Shown: piece after piece, positions 46,931 to 55,847 of the stretch | Layout: each line of letters starts with the position of its first letter | How positions within the stretch are numbered: position 1 is the first letter of the stretch | Source of the DNA: Silvimonas amylolytica | GTDB taxonomy: Bacteria > Pseudomonadota > Gammaproteobacteria > Burkholderiales > Chitinibacteraceae | Length of the DNA stretch: 64,000 nt | Assembly: GCF_014645555.1 (NCBI RefSeq) | Contig: NZ_BMLY01000003.1 | Span: 304,598 to 368,597 of the forward strand | Direction of reading: 5' to 3' | Program-made: the position numbers and the translations under genes | The notes under the pieces: generated by a model | The model's input: only the letters and a program-made list of their open reading frames with translations | The model's database searches: none | Told to the model about the DNA's origin: nothing

Positions 46931-46968
46931 GGCAACACACGGCTAGCGTCGGGTGGCCTCTTTTTTTT
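46925..46968 (+). terminator. riboswitch-controlled terminator in the sdaA leader
   Basis: AGAGG (46925-46929), part of the aptamer 2 P1, can instead pair with CCTCT (46957-46961), which runs straight into eight T residues (46961-46968). The two pairings exclude each other, so glycine binding should favour readthrough. The rest of the stem pairs only weakly, so this structure is tentative. Confidence 0.55.
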
Positions 46969-47042
46969 GCACACAGTGCCATCTTCACGCCAGCCCTCCA
47001 TACTCGTCCGGTGTCACCCACCGGCCATGCAGGGCAAGACTC

Positions 47043-48443
47043 ATGGCAATCAGCGTTTTTGATCTCTTCAAGGTGGGTATTGGCCCATCCAGCTCCCACA
47101 CCGTTGGCCCCATGCGCGCTGCGCGACAGTTTGTGCAACGACTGGCGCGCGATGGCATCTTGCCGGAGGTGACCGAGATCCGGGCAGAGTTGTATGGATC
47201 GCTGGGCGCCACTGGCAAAGGCCACGGTTCTGACGTCGCCGTCATGTTGGGCTTGTGTGGAGAGGAGCCCGACACGGTGGATGTAGATCAGGTACCGGCG
47301 CGGATTGCCACTATCCGGCATGCCCGGCAACTCAGTCTGCTGGGTGAGCAAATTGTAGACTTCAGCGAGTCAGAACACCTCATACTCCACAAGCGCAAAG
47401 CCTTGCCGTATCACCCCAATGGCATGATCTTTGAAGCCTTCGATGCGTTGGGCCACAGCCTTTCCCGCCGTGCTTATTATTCGGTCGGCGGCGGGTTTAT
47501 TGTCGATGAGGCCGCCATTGAAGCCGGTTTTACCCCGCCGGATGTCACCCAGCTACGGCACCCGTTTGCGACCGCCGCGCAACTGTTGGCTTTGTGCAAA
47601 CAAGAAAGCAAAACCATCAGCCAGATCATGCTGGAGAACGAACTGGCCTGGCGTGACGAAACCGCCATTCGCCAAGGCTTGCTGGAGATCTGGCACGTGA
47701 TGCAAGCCTGTGTAAAACGCGGTTGCGAGCGGGAGGGTGTGCTGCCGGGCGGTATGAAAGTCAAACGCCGCGCGGCGCAGCTTTACCGCAAGCTGACCAG
47801 TACGCCAGAGGCGGGCCTGGCTGATCCGTTGACGGTGATGGACTGGGTTAACCTCTACGCGTTGGCGGTGAATGAAGAAAACGCCGCCGGTGGCCGGGTG
47901 GTGACGGCGCCGACCAATGGCGCGGCCGGCATTGTCCCCGCTGTATTGCATTACTACGCACGTTTCGTACCGGGCGCGACCGAAGAGGGTATTGTCCGCT
48001 TCATGCTCACGGCCGGGGCGATTGGCATTCTGTTCAAGCTCAACGCGTCTATTTCTGGTGCGGAAGTGGGCTGCCAGGGGGAGGTGGGTTCGGCGTGTTC
48101 CATGGCAGCCGGTGCCTTGGCCGAAGTGTTGGGTGGCACACCCCAACAGGTGGAAAACGCTGCCGAGATTGGCATGGAGCATAACCTTGGGCTGACCTGT
48201 GACCCGGTGGGTGGTCTGGTGCAGGTACCCTGTATAGAGCGCAATGCCATGGCAGCGGTAAAGGCCATCAACGCTGCACGCATGGCTCTGCGTGGCGACG
48301 GCAGTCACTTTATCTCGCTGGATCGGGTGATCCGTACCATGCGGGAGACCGGGCGGGATATGCACACCAAGTACAAGGAAACTGCCCGGGGTGGGTTGGC
48401 GATCGAGATTGTTGAGGTGCCGGTGAATATTGTGGAGTGTTGA
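47043..48443 (+). CDS. sdaA: SdaA, L-serine ammonia-lyase (single-chain, iron-sulfur)
   Basis: L-serine dehydratase converting serine to pyruvate and ammonia, 466 residues (family ~455). It starts [19 protein letters not shown] with the SSSHT motif. The Fe-S cysteines are in [15 protein letters not shown] and [14 protein letters not shown]; the catalytic [4Fe-4S] cluster sits in the cytosol. Its leader carries the tandem glycine riboswitch, so expression should rise with glycine, consistent with glycine conversion to serine and then pyruvate. The ATG has no strong ribosome-binding site, which may itself be affected by leader structure. Confidence 0.95.
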   Translation: MAISVFDLFKVGIGPSSSHTVGPMRAARQFVQRLARDGILPEVTEIRAELYGSLGATGKGHGSDVAVMLGLCGEEPDTVDVDQVPARIATIRHARQLSLLGEQIVDFSESEHLILHKRKALPYHPNGMIFEAFDALGHSLSRRAYYSVGGGFIVDEAAIEAGFTPPDVTQLRHPFATAAQLLALCKQESKTISQIMLENELAWRDETAIRQGLLEIWHVMQACVKRGCEREGVLPGGMKVKRRAAQLYRKLTSTPEAGLADPLTVMDWVNLYALAVNEENAAGGRVVTAPTNGAAGIVPAVLHYYARFVPGATEEGIVRFMLTAGAIGILFKLNASISGAEVGCQGEVGSACSMAAGALAEVLGGTPQQVENAAEIGMEHNLGLTCDPVGGLVQVPCIERNAMAAVKAINAARMALRGDGSHFISLDRVIRTMRETGRDMHTKYKETARGGLAIEIVEVPVNIVEC

Positions 48444-48488
48444 GCGCATCCGGGGCGGCCTTTTCCGGCATGCCGTACGCCCAAACCA

Positions 48489-49142
48489 TCACAACAGCGT
48501 CCGATACCCCTCAACAATCACCGTCACCGCAAAATACGCAAACAACACTGCGGAAAATGCATTGCAGTACAAGGCCAGCTTGTGCCCGATCAAATGCCGG
48601 CCTTTACCTGCCAACACGGCCAGAAACGCTGACCATGCCAGGCCACCGGCAAAAAAACCACCGAGAAACAGCGCGTTCATGAGCGCAGAGCCATCCGTGG
48701 CCTGGGCGATAATTGCGCCACCGACGGCTGCGTACCAGAGCAAGGCTGTGGGGGAGGCCAATGCCATACCCAGACCGCGTAAAAACTCCACTTTCGGCGA
48801 CCAGGCCTGCGCTTCGGCTGCGGCGTCGTAATCAGGTGCCTCTTGCTGCCGACGGGATTCGACCCAAGCAGCTTTGGCCATTTTCCAGGTGAGCCATAAC
48901 AGCAACGCACCGCCGCCCAGCCACAGTACCCAGCGTATGGCAGTGAACTGAAACAGCACGGCCAGGCCAAAGAGGGAGAGCGCGGCATAGGTGATATCGC
49001 CAAAACAAGAACCCAGACCCAGCATGAAGGCAGGACGCACGCCGGCGCGGATACCGGTATTGATCAGCGCCGTGTTGACGATGCCAATATCCAGGCACAG
49101 CGAGAGAGACAGCAGAAAACCTTTAAGCAGCACGGCCAGCAT
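48489..49142 (-). CDS. LysE-family amino-acid exporter
   Basis: An inner-membrane protein of 217 residues with about six helices. GFLLSLSLCLDIGIVNTALI and GLGSCFGDITYAALSLFGLA are typical of the LysE/RhtB group, with the second half ending in a conserved membrane pair. LysE proteins export amino acids; the substrate is not assignable. The ATG at 49142 is preferred to an upstream TTG. It converges with sdaA, with no terminator visible in the 45-bp gap. Confidence 0.86.
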   Translation of the reverse strand: MLAVLLKGFLLSLSLCLDIGIVNTALINTGIRAGVRPAFMLGLGSCFGDITYAALSLFGLAVLFQFTAIRWVLWLGGGALLLWLTWKMAKAAWVESRRQQEAPDYDAAAEAQAWSPKVEFLRGLGMALASPTALLWYAAVGGAIIAQATDGSALMNALFLGGFFAGGLAWSAFLAVLAGKGRHLIGHKLALYCNAFSAVLFAYFAVTVIVEGYRTLL

Positions 49143-49371
49143 GGTGGGATACAAACTTTGGTAGGGCGGGGAAGGCGGTCACTATACGCTGCGGCTTCGC
49201 ACCGCCCAAGTCACGCTGCCGGGCAATGTTTATCCGCAACAGGCGCTTGCCACAAACAAAGGACATGGTCACCAAATATCGCAGCCCCGGTCAGCAGATT
49301 AATGAATACCTTTTTCGCGGGCGGGCTTCTACACTGCTCGCCAATGTCATGAGCACACCTTGGAGAGCACC

Positions 49372-50352
49372 GTGCAACAACGTCAGTTTGGTAATACCGG
49401 CAGAAGCGTATCTGAAATCGGCTTTGGCGCCTGGGCTATTGGTGGCAGTTGGGGCGATGTGTCTGACAAAGACGCTGAAGCTGCGCTGCATGCTGCGCTG
49501 GATGCGGGTGTCAATTTTCTGGATACGGCCGATGTGTATGGCGATGGCCGTTCAGAGCGCCTGATTGCGCGTGTGCTCAAACAGCGTGGCCGCGATGGCA
49601 TCATGGTGGCCACCAAGGCCGGGCGCAAGATCAACCCGCATATCTCCGCCGGTTATACACCGCAAGCGCTGGAACATTACATTGATGATTCGCTGCGCAA
49701 TCTCGAAGTCGATGCGCTTGACCTGGTGCAATTGCATTGTCCACCGACTGAAGTCTTCTATCGCCCGGAAATCTTCGAGGCACTGGATAAGCTCGTCACC
49801 AAAGGCAAACTGAAAGCCTACGGCGTGTCGGTAGAGAAAGTAGAGGAGGCCATCAAAGCGCTGGAGTTTCCGATCAGCAGCGTGCAGATCATTTTCAATA
49901 TGTTCCGCCAGCGCCCGGCCGAGCATTTCTTTGCCCGCGCCAAAGCACAGCATGTGGCGATCATCGCCCGGGTGCCGCTGGCCAGCGGTTTGCTGACTGG
50001 CAAGCTCAATGCCAGCAGTCAGTTTGCAGCAGAAGATCACCGCAATTTCAACCGCCATGGTGAGGCATTCGACGTTGGCGAGACGTTCTCTGGCGTGCCA
50101 TACGAAACCGGCCTGAAAGCTGTGGAAGCGTTGCGTGGTGTGATTGGTGATGTACCCATGGCGCAAATGGCGCTGCGCTGGATCCTGATGTTCGACGCGA
50201 TCACGGTCGCTATTCCTGGTGCGAAAAATCCGGCCCAGGCTGCCAATAACGCGGCCGCAGCCAACCTGCCCGCACTGACTGAGGCACAGATGAAAGCGGT
50301 GGCCGATATCTACGCGCAGTACATCAAGCCGCACGTGCACCAGCGCTGGTAA
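49372..50352 (+). CDS. aldo/keto reductase
   Basis: A 326-residue NAD(P)H-dependent TIM-barrel oxidoreductase. The catalytic tetrad is visible: Asp and Tyr in NFLDTADVYGDGRSE, Lys in MVATKAGRK, His in LVQLHCPP. Cofactor-binding residues are in the C-terminal IPGAKNPAQAANN segment. The start is a GTG preceded by GGAGAG with good spacing. Physiological substrate unknown; there is no functional link to neighbours. Confidence 0.9.
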   Translation: MQQRQFGNTGRSVSEIGFGAWAIGGSWGDVSDKDAEAALHAALDAGVNFLDTADVYGDGRSERLIARVLKQRGRDGIMVATKAGRKINPHISAGYTPQALEHYIDDSLRNLEVDALDLVQLHCPPTEVFYRPEIFEALDKLVTKGKLKAYGVSVEKVEEAIKALEFPISSVQIIFNMFRQRPAEHFFARAKAQHVAIIARVPLASGLLTGKLNASSQFAAEDHRNFNRHGEAFDVGETFSGVPYETGLKAVEALRGVIGDVPMAQMALRWILMFDAITVAIPGAKNPAQAANNAAAANLPALTEAQMKAVADIYAQYIKPHVHQRW

Positions 50353-50368
50353 GCGTGGCATGACCAAA

Positions 50369-50408
50369 CAAAAGGGCGGGGCCACATGGCTACCCGCCCT
50401 TTTGTTTT
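50369..50408. terminator. bidirectional intrinsic terminator
   Basis: AAAAGGGCGGG pairs with CCCGCCCTTTT around a ~12-base loop, with A and T runs on either side, between the convergent aldo/keto reductase and MFS genes. Confidence 0.9.
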
Positions 50409-50419
50409 GGCGTGATGGT

Positions 50420-51655
50420 TTAATGCGCGACGGCCAATGGCTTGGCCTGCAAGCTGCGCAAACGTAGCGCTACGCCCAGTGCAATCAATACGATGAACAC
50501 CAATGCGCCGCATACACCGGTCCACTGATTCGCAGCCCAGAACAAACCCGTCAGTGAACCCACGAGGCTGGACCCCAGATAATATGCGCTCAGGTACAGC
50601 GAAGCTCCCAAGGCCTTGGCCGGCCCGGCGCGGCGGCCAACCCAGCTGCTCGCCACGGTGTGGCCGCCAAAGAAGGCAAAGGTGAACATGGCAATGCCGA
50701 CAATCACCAGGGGAAGCCAGTCGGACAAGGTCAGCAACAGGCCGGCCAGCATCAACACTTTCATGCCCCACAACACATGGCGACGGCCGATTTTGTCAGC
50801 CATCTTGCCCGACCAGGCCGAAGCAAATGTGCCGACCAGATACAGCGCGAAGATCATGCCGATGGTTGAGTCAGACAAGTTGAACGGTGCGCGTTCCAGC
50901 CGGAAACCCATGTAGTTGTACAGGCTCACAAAACAGCCCATCAGTGCGAAACCGGTAAAGAACAACCAGGGCAGGCCAGCATCAGCAAACAAGACACGCA
51001 CGGCTTGCCACAAGGCTTTGCGGCCTTGGGCGCTGAGGGGCAACGCACGCGATGTAAAGTGCCGGGATGCGGGCAAGAAGCGCCAGAACACAAAGGCGGC
51101 GATCAAACCCAAACCACCGACAAAACCCGCTGCTGCACGCCAGGTGAAAAAGTCTGCCACCCATGCGCTGGTCAAACGCCCGCTCATGCCACCCAATGCA
51201 GTCCCGGCGATATACAAACCCATGGATGAACCCAGCGACAGTGGGTCGATTTCTTCCGCCAGATAAGCCATGGCGACAGCGGGCAAGCCAGCCAGCACCA
51301 CGCCACACAAAATGCGGAACACAAGCAAGCTAGCAAAACCGGGCGCAAAGGCGCTCAATAGCGTCAGAACCGCGGCGGCAAACATGGCTGTACACATCAC
51401 CGGTTTGCGGCCAAAGCGGTCAGAAATAAAACTGGCCGGGATCAGCGCCACCGCAAGGCCGCCCGTAGAGATGGAGAGCGCTACGCTGCTGGCTGCCGGG
51501 CTCAAACCAAATACGCGGGAAAACATGGGCAGTAGCGGCTGCACCCAGTACAACAACCAGAAGGTGGAAAAACCGCCCAGGAACAAGGCGATATTGGTGC
51601 GGCGATAAGCCGGGGTGCCGGCTTTGATAAGAGCTTGTTGCGCGGGGTCTTGCAT
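50420..51655 (-). CDS. MFS transporter (YnfM-like)
   Basis: A 411-residue transporter with twelve predicted helices. The MFS loop motif is visible as SDRFGRKPVMC between helices 2 and 3 and again as ADKIGRRHVLWG between helices 8 and 9. FSTFWLLYWVQPLLPMFSRVFGLSPA is typical of the YnfM subgroup. The ATG (MQDPAQQ) follows a Met-poor segment; a longer frame overlaps the divergent LysR start and is unlikely. The divergent LysR regulator probably controls it. Confidence 0.9.
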   Translation of the reverse strand: MQDPAQQALIKAGTPAYRRTNIALFLGGFSTFWLLYWVQPLLPMFSRVFGLSPAASSVALSISTGGLAVALIPASFISDRFGRKPVMCTAMFAAAVLTLLSAFAPGFASLLVFRILCGVVLAGLPAVAMAYLAEEIDPLSLGSSMGLYIAGTALGGMSGRLTSAWVADFFTWRAAAGFVGGLGLIAAFVFWRFLPASRHFTSRALPLSAQGRKALWQAVRVLFADAGLPWLFFTGFALMGCFVSLYNYMGFRLERAPFNLSDSTIGMIFALYLVGTFASAWSGKMADKIGRRHVLWGMKVLMLAGLLLTLSDWLPLVIVGIAMFTFAFFGGHTVASSWVGRRAGPAKALGASLYLSAYYLGSSLVGSLTGLFWAANQWTGVCGALVFIVLIALGVALRLRSLQAKPLAVAH

Positions 51656-51757
51656 GATGTTGCCTGACAATGCTGCATGTGACAGCAAAAGCTTATGCTC
51701 GCACTGACTGCCAGTCCAATATATATTTATGCATGTTCTGATATGTTTGAGATATGA

Positions 51758-52645
51758 ATGGAACTGCGACATCTGCGTTATTTTGTGACCGTGGCAGAGG
51801 AACTGCACTTCACGCGTGCCGCCGAAAAACTGCATATTGGCCAGCCCCCGTTGAGCCAGCAAATCCAGGCGCTGGAGGCTGAACTGGGCGTAGAACTCTT
51901 TGCTCGCAGCCGCCGCAAAGTGGCTCTCACCCCGGCAGGAGAACGCTTTCTGGTTCGTGCTCGCAGCATCTTGCAACAAACCGCTGATGCCGCCGAAGAC
52001 GCACGTCGCGCCGCCAAAGGCGAGGTCGGCGAATTGATCATCGGTTTCACGCCTTCACTGCCTTTTACCAGTTTTCTGCCGCGATTGATTTACCGCTTCC
52101 GCCAGCGTTATCCGCATGTTCATTTAACTCTGCGGGAAATGATGACCGTGCAACAAATGGCCGCAGTCGCAGATGGTACGGTCGACATCGGTATGGTGCG
52201 CACATCAGATGTACAGGTACCGGAAAACGTAGTCCTGCGGCATTTGGCTGAAGACCCGCTGGTGCTGGCGCTGCGAGATGATCATCCGCTGGCCGGACAG
52301 GACACGGTGCGGCTGCAGCAACTGGCGAATGAACCGTTTGTGATGTACTCAGAGTCTGCCGGGACCAGTATTTATCGCCATATTCAGCGCCTTTGCCACG
52401 ATGCAGGTTTTGCGCCGAACGTGGTTCAGGAGGCACGTGAAGGCACCACGCTGATTGGGCTGGTTGCGGCAGGGTTGGGGGTCAGCATTCTGCCGGCTCC
52501 GCTATCTTGCGTGCGGGTGGAGGGGGTGCGTTATCTCCCGTTGGCCGATGCGGGTGCAATGGCCAGTGCGTCACTGGCCACCCGCGTACCAAACACATCA
52601 CCGTTGGTGGCTAATTTTGTGGCTTTGCTGGAACAGGCCGACTGA
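51758..52645 (+). CDS. LysR-family transcriptional regulator
   Basis: A 295-residue LysR regulator. Its N-terminus is MELRHLRYFVTVAEELHFTRAAEKLHIGQPPLSQQIQALE, and the effector-binding domain runs ~90-295 (GFTPSLPFTSFLPRLIYRFR). The opening resembles the CatR/BenM-like subgroup. It is divergent from the MFS gene with a 102-bp AT-rich gap that contains ATATG-rich repeats, the likely binding region. The effector may be the transported substrate. (The opening is quoted here in two overlapping parts for family comparison only: MELRHLRYFVTVAEELHFTR and AAEKLHIGQPPLSQQIQALE.). Confidence 0.93.
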   Translation: MELRHLRYFVTVAEELHFTRAAEKLHIGQPPLSQQIQALEAELGVELFARSRRKVALTPAGERFLVRARSILQQTADAAEDARRAAKGEVGELIIGFTPSLPFTSFLPRLIYRFRQRYPHVHLTLREMMTVQQMAAVADGTVDIGMVRTSDVQVPENVVLRHLAEDPLVLALRDDHPLAGQDTVRLQQLANEPFVMYSESAGTSIYRHIQRLCHDAGFAPNVVQEAREGTTLIGLVAAGLGVSILPAPLSCVRVEGVRYLPLADAGAMASASLATRVPNTSPLVANFVALLEQAD

Positions 52646-52651
52646 GCCGGT

Positions 52652-53833
52652 TTACTGACCCGTGCCCGTGCCGGGGTCGCCGCCGACATTGCCGATGGCC
52701 ACGCTGATGGTAGCCGATCCGGTAGCAGCGCCCGCGGCTGCTTTTACAGCGTCCTTGATAGATGATTCTGCGCTCTGAATATCCTTGTTTTTGCCGTGCA
52801 GGTGCATCTTCACCAGCGCAACCAGTTGTTGCAGGCTGCGTGCAACGGCCTCGACCAGCGCTTTGTCGCTGGCGCTCATGCCGCCGCCGCTGCTGCCCGA
52901 ACCAGGAATCTTGAAATTAGCGCTGCTGCCTGGTTTGCCGGCAGTGCTGGCCGCTTGTGTCGCGGTCTGCGCCAGTTGGGCTGCGTCCTGGGCGACGGCT
53001 TTGTCATCCTGGCTTGATGGGCTCGAAGCCGTGGTTGTGCTCTGAGTGGGCGTAGTGGTGTCACCGCTATCGGAATCACCAGTGCTTGTCGCCGTGGCGC
53101 TTGTTTGTTGATCTGATGCGCTGGCTTCTGTCGCAGCTTGTGCCTGAGCCTGAGCGGCGGCGGTGGCATCTGCACCCCCTGATGCATCATCACTCGCACT
53201 TTGATCACTACTCGTGCCATCTGATGCACCATCGGCGTTATTCGCTTGACTCACAGCAGCGGCGTTTGCGCTGGATGCCGCGTCACTGGAGCCCGTCGGT
53301 GCGGCTGTTGATGTGCCAGACGCATTATTGACCTGAATACTCATGTTGCTGCCGGCTGACGTGCCACCACCGTCACTTCCCGCCAGATCTGCTGCTGCGG
53401 ATTTCAACTGTGCCGCCAGCATTTTCAGCACTGCCGCCATCGCCTTGGCAGCACGTGGGTTAAGCGCAATGGCCGCTTTCTTCATGGCTTCAATCTGACT
53501 CTTGAGCCGGTTCAATCGTGCGCGTGCTGCATTTTTGCGTTGTGAACTGGCGCTGGGCACATTACCCAGCTTTTGCAGGATGGACGCCATGGGAGAGGTC
53601 GAGGGCGCTGCCACGCTGGTCGGGCGGTAGGTCAGTGATTGGCGCAGCGCGCTCAAGTCAATGGTGACAAGGCTGGAGGACGATTTTGTATCGTCCTGTT
53701 TCTCATCCTGGGCAGCCTGTTGTGCATCGACAATTTGCCGTGCCTTAAGCAGGTCTGACTGGCTAACGCCGTTGCCAGCCGGCCCGCTCAGCGCCATGCG
53801 GGTGGTCGCCGCGAGGTTGGAGAGGAGGGTCAT
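52652..53833 (-). CDS. low-complexity Ala/Ser/Thr-rich hypothetical protein
   Basis: A 393-residue protein. An N-terminal ~160 residues include a Lys/Arg-rich helical segment (RLNRLKSQIEAMKKAAIALN) and LLKARQIVDAQQAAQDEKQ. Residues ~165-300 are almost only Ser, Ala, Thr, Asp, Gly and Gln. A C-terminal helical part (DKALVEAVARSLQQLVALVK) and a short hydrophobic tail follow. No signal peptide, membrane helix or known family is visible. It is followed on the same strand by nothing with a shared theme. The start MTLLSNLAATTRMALSGPAG is the most plausible. Confidence 0.55.
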   Translation of the reverse strand: MTLLSNLAATTRMALSGPAGNGVSQSDLLKARQIVDAQQAAQDEKQDDTKSSSSLVTIDLSALRQSLTYRPTSVAAPSTSPMASILQKLGNVPSASSQRKNAARARLNRLKSQIEAMKKAAIALNPRAAKAMAAVLKMLAAQLKSAAADLAGSDGGGTSAGSNMSIQVNNASGTSTAAPTGSSDAASSANAAAVSQANNADGASDGTSSDQSASDDASGGADATAAAQAQAQAATEASASDQQTSATATSTGDSDSGDTTTPTQSTTTASSPSSQDDKAVAQDAAQLAQTATQAASTAGKPGSSANFKIPGSGSSGGGMSASDKALVEAVARSLQQLVALVKMHLHGKNKDIQSAESSIKDAVKAAAGAATGSATISVAIGNVGGDPGTGTGQ

Positions 53834-53932
53834 GATCGTGTGCGATTTGATTTTTGTATGATCTATGTATCGGCATGTATCGAACAAACTTAAGCATTTT
53901 GAAAGGGTGAGGATCAGTCTGGCGCAGCCATA

Positions 53933-53959
53933 AAAAACGCCCCGTTTCCGGGGCGTTTC
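53933..53959 (-). terminator. intrinsic terminator of the chitinase gene
   Basis: On the minus strand AACGCCCCG-GAAA-CGGGGCGTT is followed by a T-run (TTTTTTA), about 25 bp after the chitinase stop. Confidence 0.9.
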
Positions 53960-53983
53960 TGGTTCTGCGAGTTCAGAAGGCGA

Positions 53984-55582
53984 TCAGGGCAGTGTTTTCA
54001 GGTGTGCCGCAACGCTGTTGCTGAAGTTGTTGTTGTTGCTGGCGTCCCAGTTGGTCGACCAGTCCATCACGGCGCGCAGCCCCGGGTACTTGGCAACCGG
54101 GATGTAGCTACCGCAATGCGTGCCTTGTGTCAGGCAGTCCACCGCATTGTTGACCACGGACGGATCAACATAACCGCTGCTGGCACCAGAGGCAGAGGCT
54201 GGCAAGCCCAGACCCACCTGGCCCGGTTGCAGATAGGCCAGTACGGCATCGGCCTGGGCGGTAATGAAGTCCACCGTACCCTGGTTGTAGTTCTTGCCAT
54301 CCCGGCCTGGCATGGAACCGGAGTTGTAGTACTGGGTGTTGACCATGGTGATGATGCTGCCCAGATCTCGCGCCACTTGCAGGTAAGCGCCAGCGCCCGG
54401 AATACCCGGCAGCATGTCGATGGTCTGCGGGGCCATGGTGATGATCAGGTTGTTACCGACCTTGGTATGCAGTTGCGTCAGCGCGCTTTCCAGGTTGGCG
54501 ACATTGATGCCGTTTTCCAGATCGATGTCGATACCGTCAAAGCCATACTGCTGGATCAGCGAATACGCACTGTTCACAAAGTTGGTTACTGCCGTGCTGT
54601 TACCCAGCGTGATGCTGCCGTTCTGACCACCAATCGACAACACCACAAAGCGGCCCTGGCTGTGCAGGGTCTTGATGTCGTTGGCGAACTGGGCGTTGGT
54701 GTAACCACCGCTGACCGCTTTGGACAAACCAGCGTCGATATTGAAGGTGATACCGCCGTCGTTGGCTGTGTCAGAGTCTGCAAACGCCACTTCCACTACG
54801 TTGTAGGTGGTCGGTACTTGCGCCAGGGTCTGCACGGCGGCCCCGTTATCAAAGTTCTGCCAGTAACCGACCAGCACATGGTTCGGCAGGCTGCCGGACG
54901 GTGTGGGTGCCGGCGTCGGAGCAGGTGTCGGTGCCGGAGTAGGGGCAGGCGTCGGCGCCGGTGTGGGTGCAGGGGTAGGCGCAGGTGTCGGCGTCGGCGC
55001 TGGGGTTGGTGTCGGGGTGGGCGCCGGTGTGCCGCCCGTGCAGTTGCCGGTGGCGGTCCACGGTTGGCCAGAGCCGGCTGCGCCGCTGCTGGTGCTCGGG
55101 TTGTTGCCTTGCGTCCAGAAATTGGCGGTGTAGTTCACGTTGTTGTAGCTGACCGTCGCGCCACCGTTGTACGCGGTGCTGGAACTCCAGACCGCATTAC
55201 AGTTGCCCGAAGGGGTCGGCGCTGGCGTCGGGGCCGGGGTAGGTGCCGGTGTGGGCGCAGGCGTCGGCGCGGGGGTCGGTGCTGGTGTAGGTGCAGGGGT
55301 CGGCGCCGGTGTGGGCGTGGGTGTAGCCCCGCTGGTATCTGCGCCCAGGTCTTTCCACAGGCTTGGTGTGGCGGCCGGGTTCCAGTTGGCGCCCACGTAA
55401 TCGGTCTGAGTCACGAGGGCCTGATAGTCGTGGCCGTTGTAATAAACAATGGTGCCGGCACTGTAGGTGCCACCGTCTTGCCAGGCAGGGTAAGCAGCAA
55501 AGGCAGAAACAGCTGCAATAGCGGCGGGGATTGCGGCGAGCGCAAGCATCCCGCGCTTGTGTGTGAACAAGCGTGATTTCAT
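53984..55582 (-). CDS. secreted GH18 chitinase with two CBM5/12 modules
   Basis: A 532-residue exported chitinase. Order: signal peptide (~1-30, ends SAFA), CBM5/12 (~31-80, [20 protein letters not shown]), Pro-Thr linker (~86-124), second CBM5/12 (~130-183, [15 protein letters not shown]), second Pro-Thr linker (~184-226), and a GH18 catalytic domain (~229-532). The active-site DxxDxDxE motif is [13 protein letters not shown], with the proton-donor Glu at residue 356. It hydrolyses chitin outside the cell. GAGGA upstream supports the ATG at 55582. Linkers consist of repeated APTP units, and the DNA there is repetitive. Confidence 0.96.
   Translation of the reverse strand: MKSRLFTHKRGMLALAAIPAAIAAVSAFAAYPAWQDGGTYSAGTIVYYNGHDYQALVTQTDYVGANWNPAATPSLWKDLGADTSGATPTPTPAPTPAPTPAPTPAPTPAPTPAPTPAPTPAPTPSGNCNAVWSSSTAYNGGATVSYNNVNYTANFWTQGNNPSTSSGAAGSGQPWTATGNCTGGTPAPTPTPTPAPTPTPAPTPAPTPAPTPAPTPAPTPAPTPAPTPSGSLPNHVLVGYWQNFDNGAAVQTLAQVPTTYNVVEVAFADSDTANDGGITFNIDAGLSKAVSGGYTNAQFANDIKTLHSQGRFVVLSIGGQNGSITLGNSTAVTNFVNSAYSLIQQYGFDGIDIDLENGINVANLESALTQLHTKVGNNLIITMAPQTIDMLPGIPGAGAYLQVARDLGSIITMVNTQYYNSGSMPGRDGKNYNQGTVDFITAQADAVLAYLQPGQVGLGLPASASGASSGYVDPSVVNNAVDCLTQGTHCGSYIPVAKYPGLRAVMDWSTNWDASNNNNFSNSVAAHLKTLP
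54903..55030 (-). repeat. Pro-Thr linker repeat 2 of the chitinase
   Basis: About ten copies of a 12-base unit encoding Ala-Pro-Thr-Pro (minus strand CCGACACCTGCT-like). Third-position differences show it is not a recent perfect expansion. Sister tract at 55209-55325. Confidence 0.8.
55209..55325 (-). repeat. Pro-Thr linker repeat 1 of the chitinase
   Basis: A second run of 12-base Ala-Pro-Thr-Pro-coding units, very similar to the 54.9 kb tract, so recombination between the two could delete one CBM module. Confidence 0.8.
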
Positions 55583-55847
55583 TTCGATCATCCTCATCTT
55601 TAGTGTTGGTCTTGCTTTTCTGAACCGCTTCTTGTGTACGGCTGATTTTGTGTTTTTATACGGCCACCTCAAGGTGGTCCGCTGCAGGCGATCATAGATC
55701 AACCCCCGGACCGCAGCTATCCGGTCCATAAAGCTGTAACAATCAGGTAAAGCCAGTATTAGCGCGGGTCTGCGGCAGACCCGCCAAACGTCCACGGCGA
55801 CAACCGGTGGCTTTTGGCGGATCAGCGTGAGGCGGGTGTGGCGCGGC

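Noticed and set aside
54900-55330. Possible CRISPR-like array
   Set aside because: The regular units are 12-base codon repeats inside a coding region, with no spacer structure and no cas genes.
54903-55400. Plus-strand frames made of repeating Gly-Ala-Gly-Val
   Set aside because: They are the complement of the Pro-Thr linkers of the chitinase; no independent gene features.
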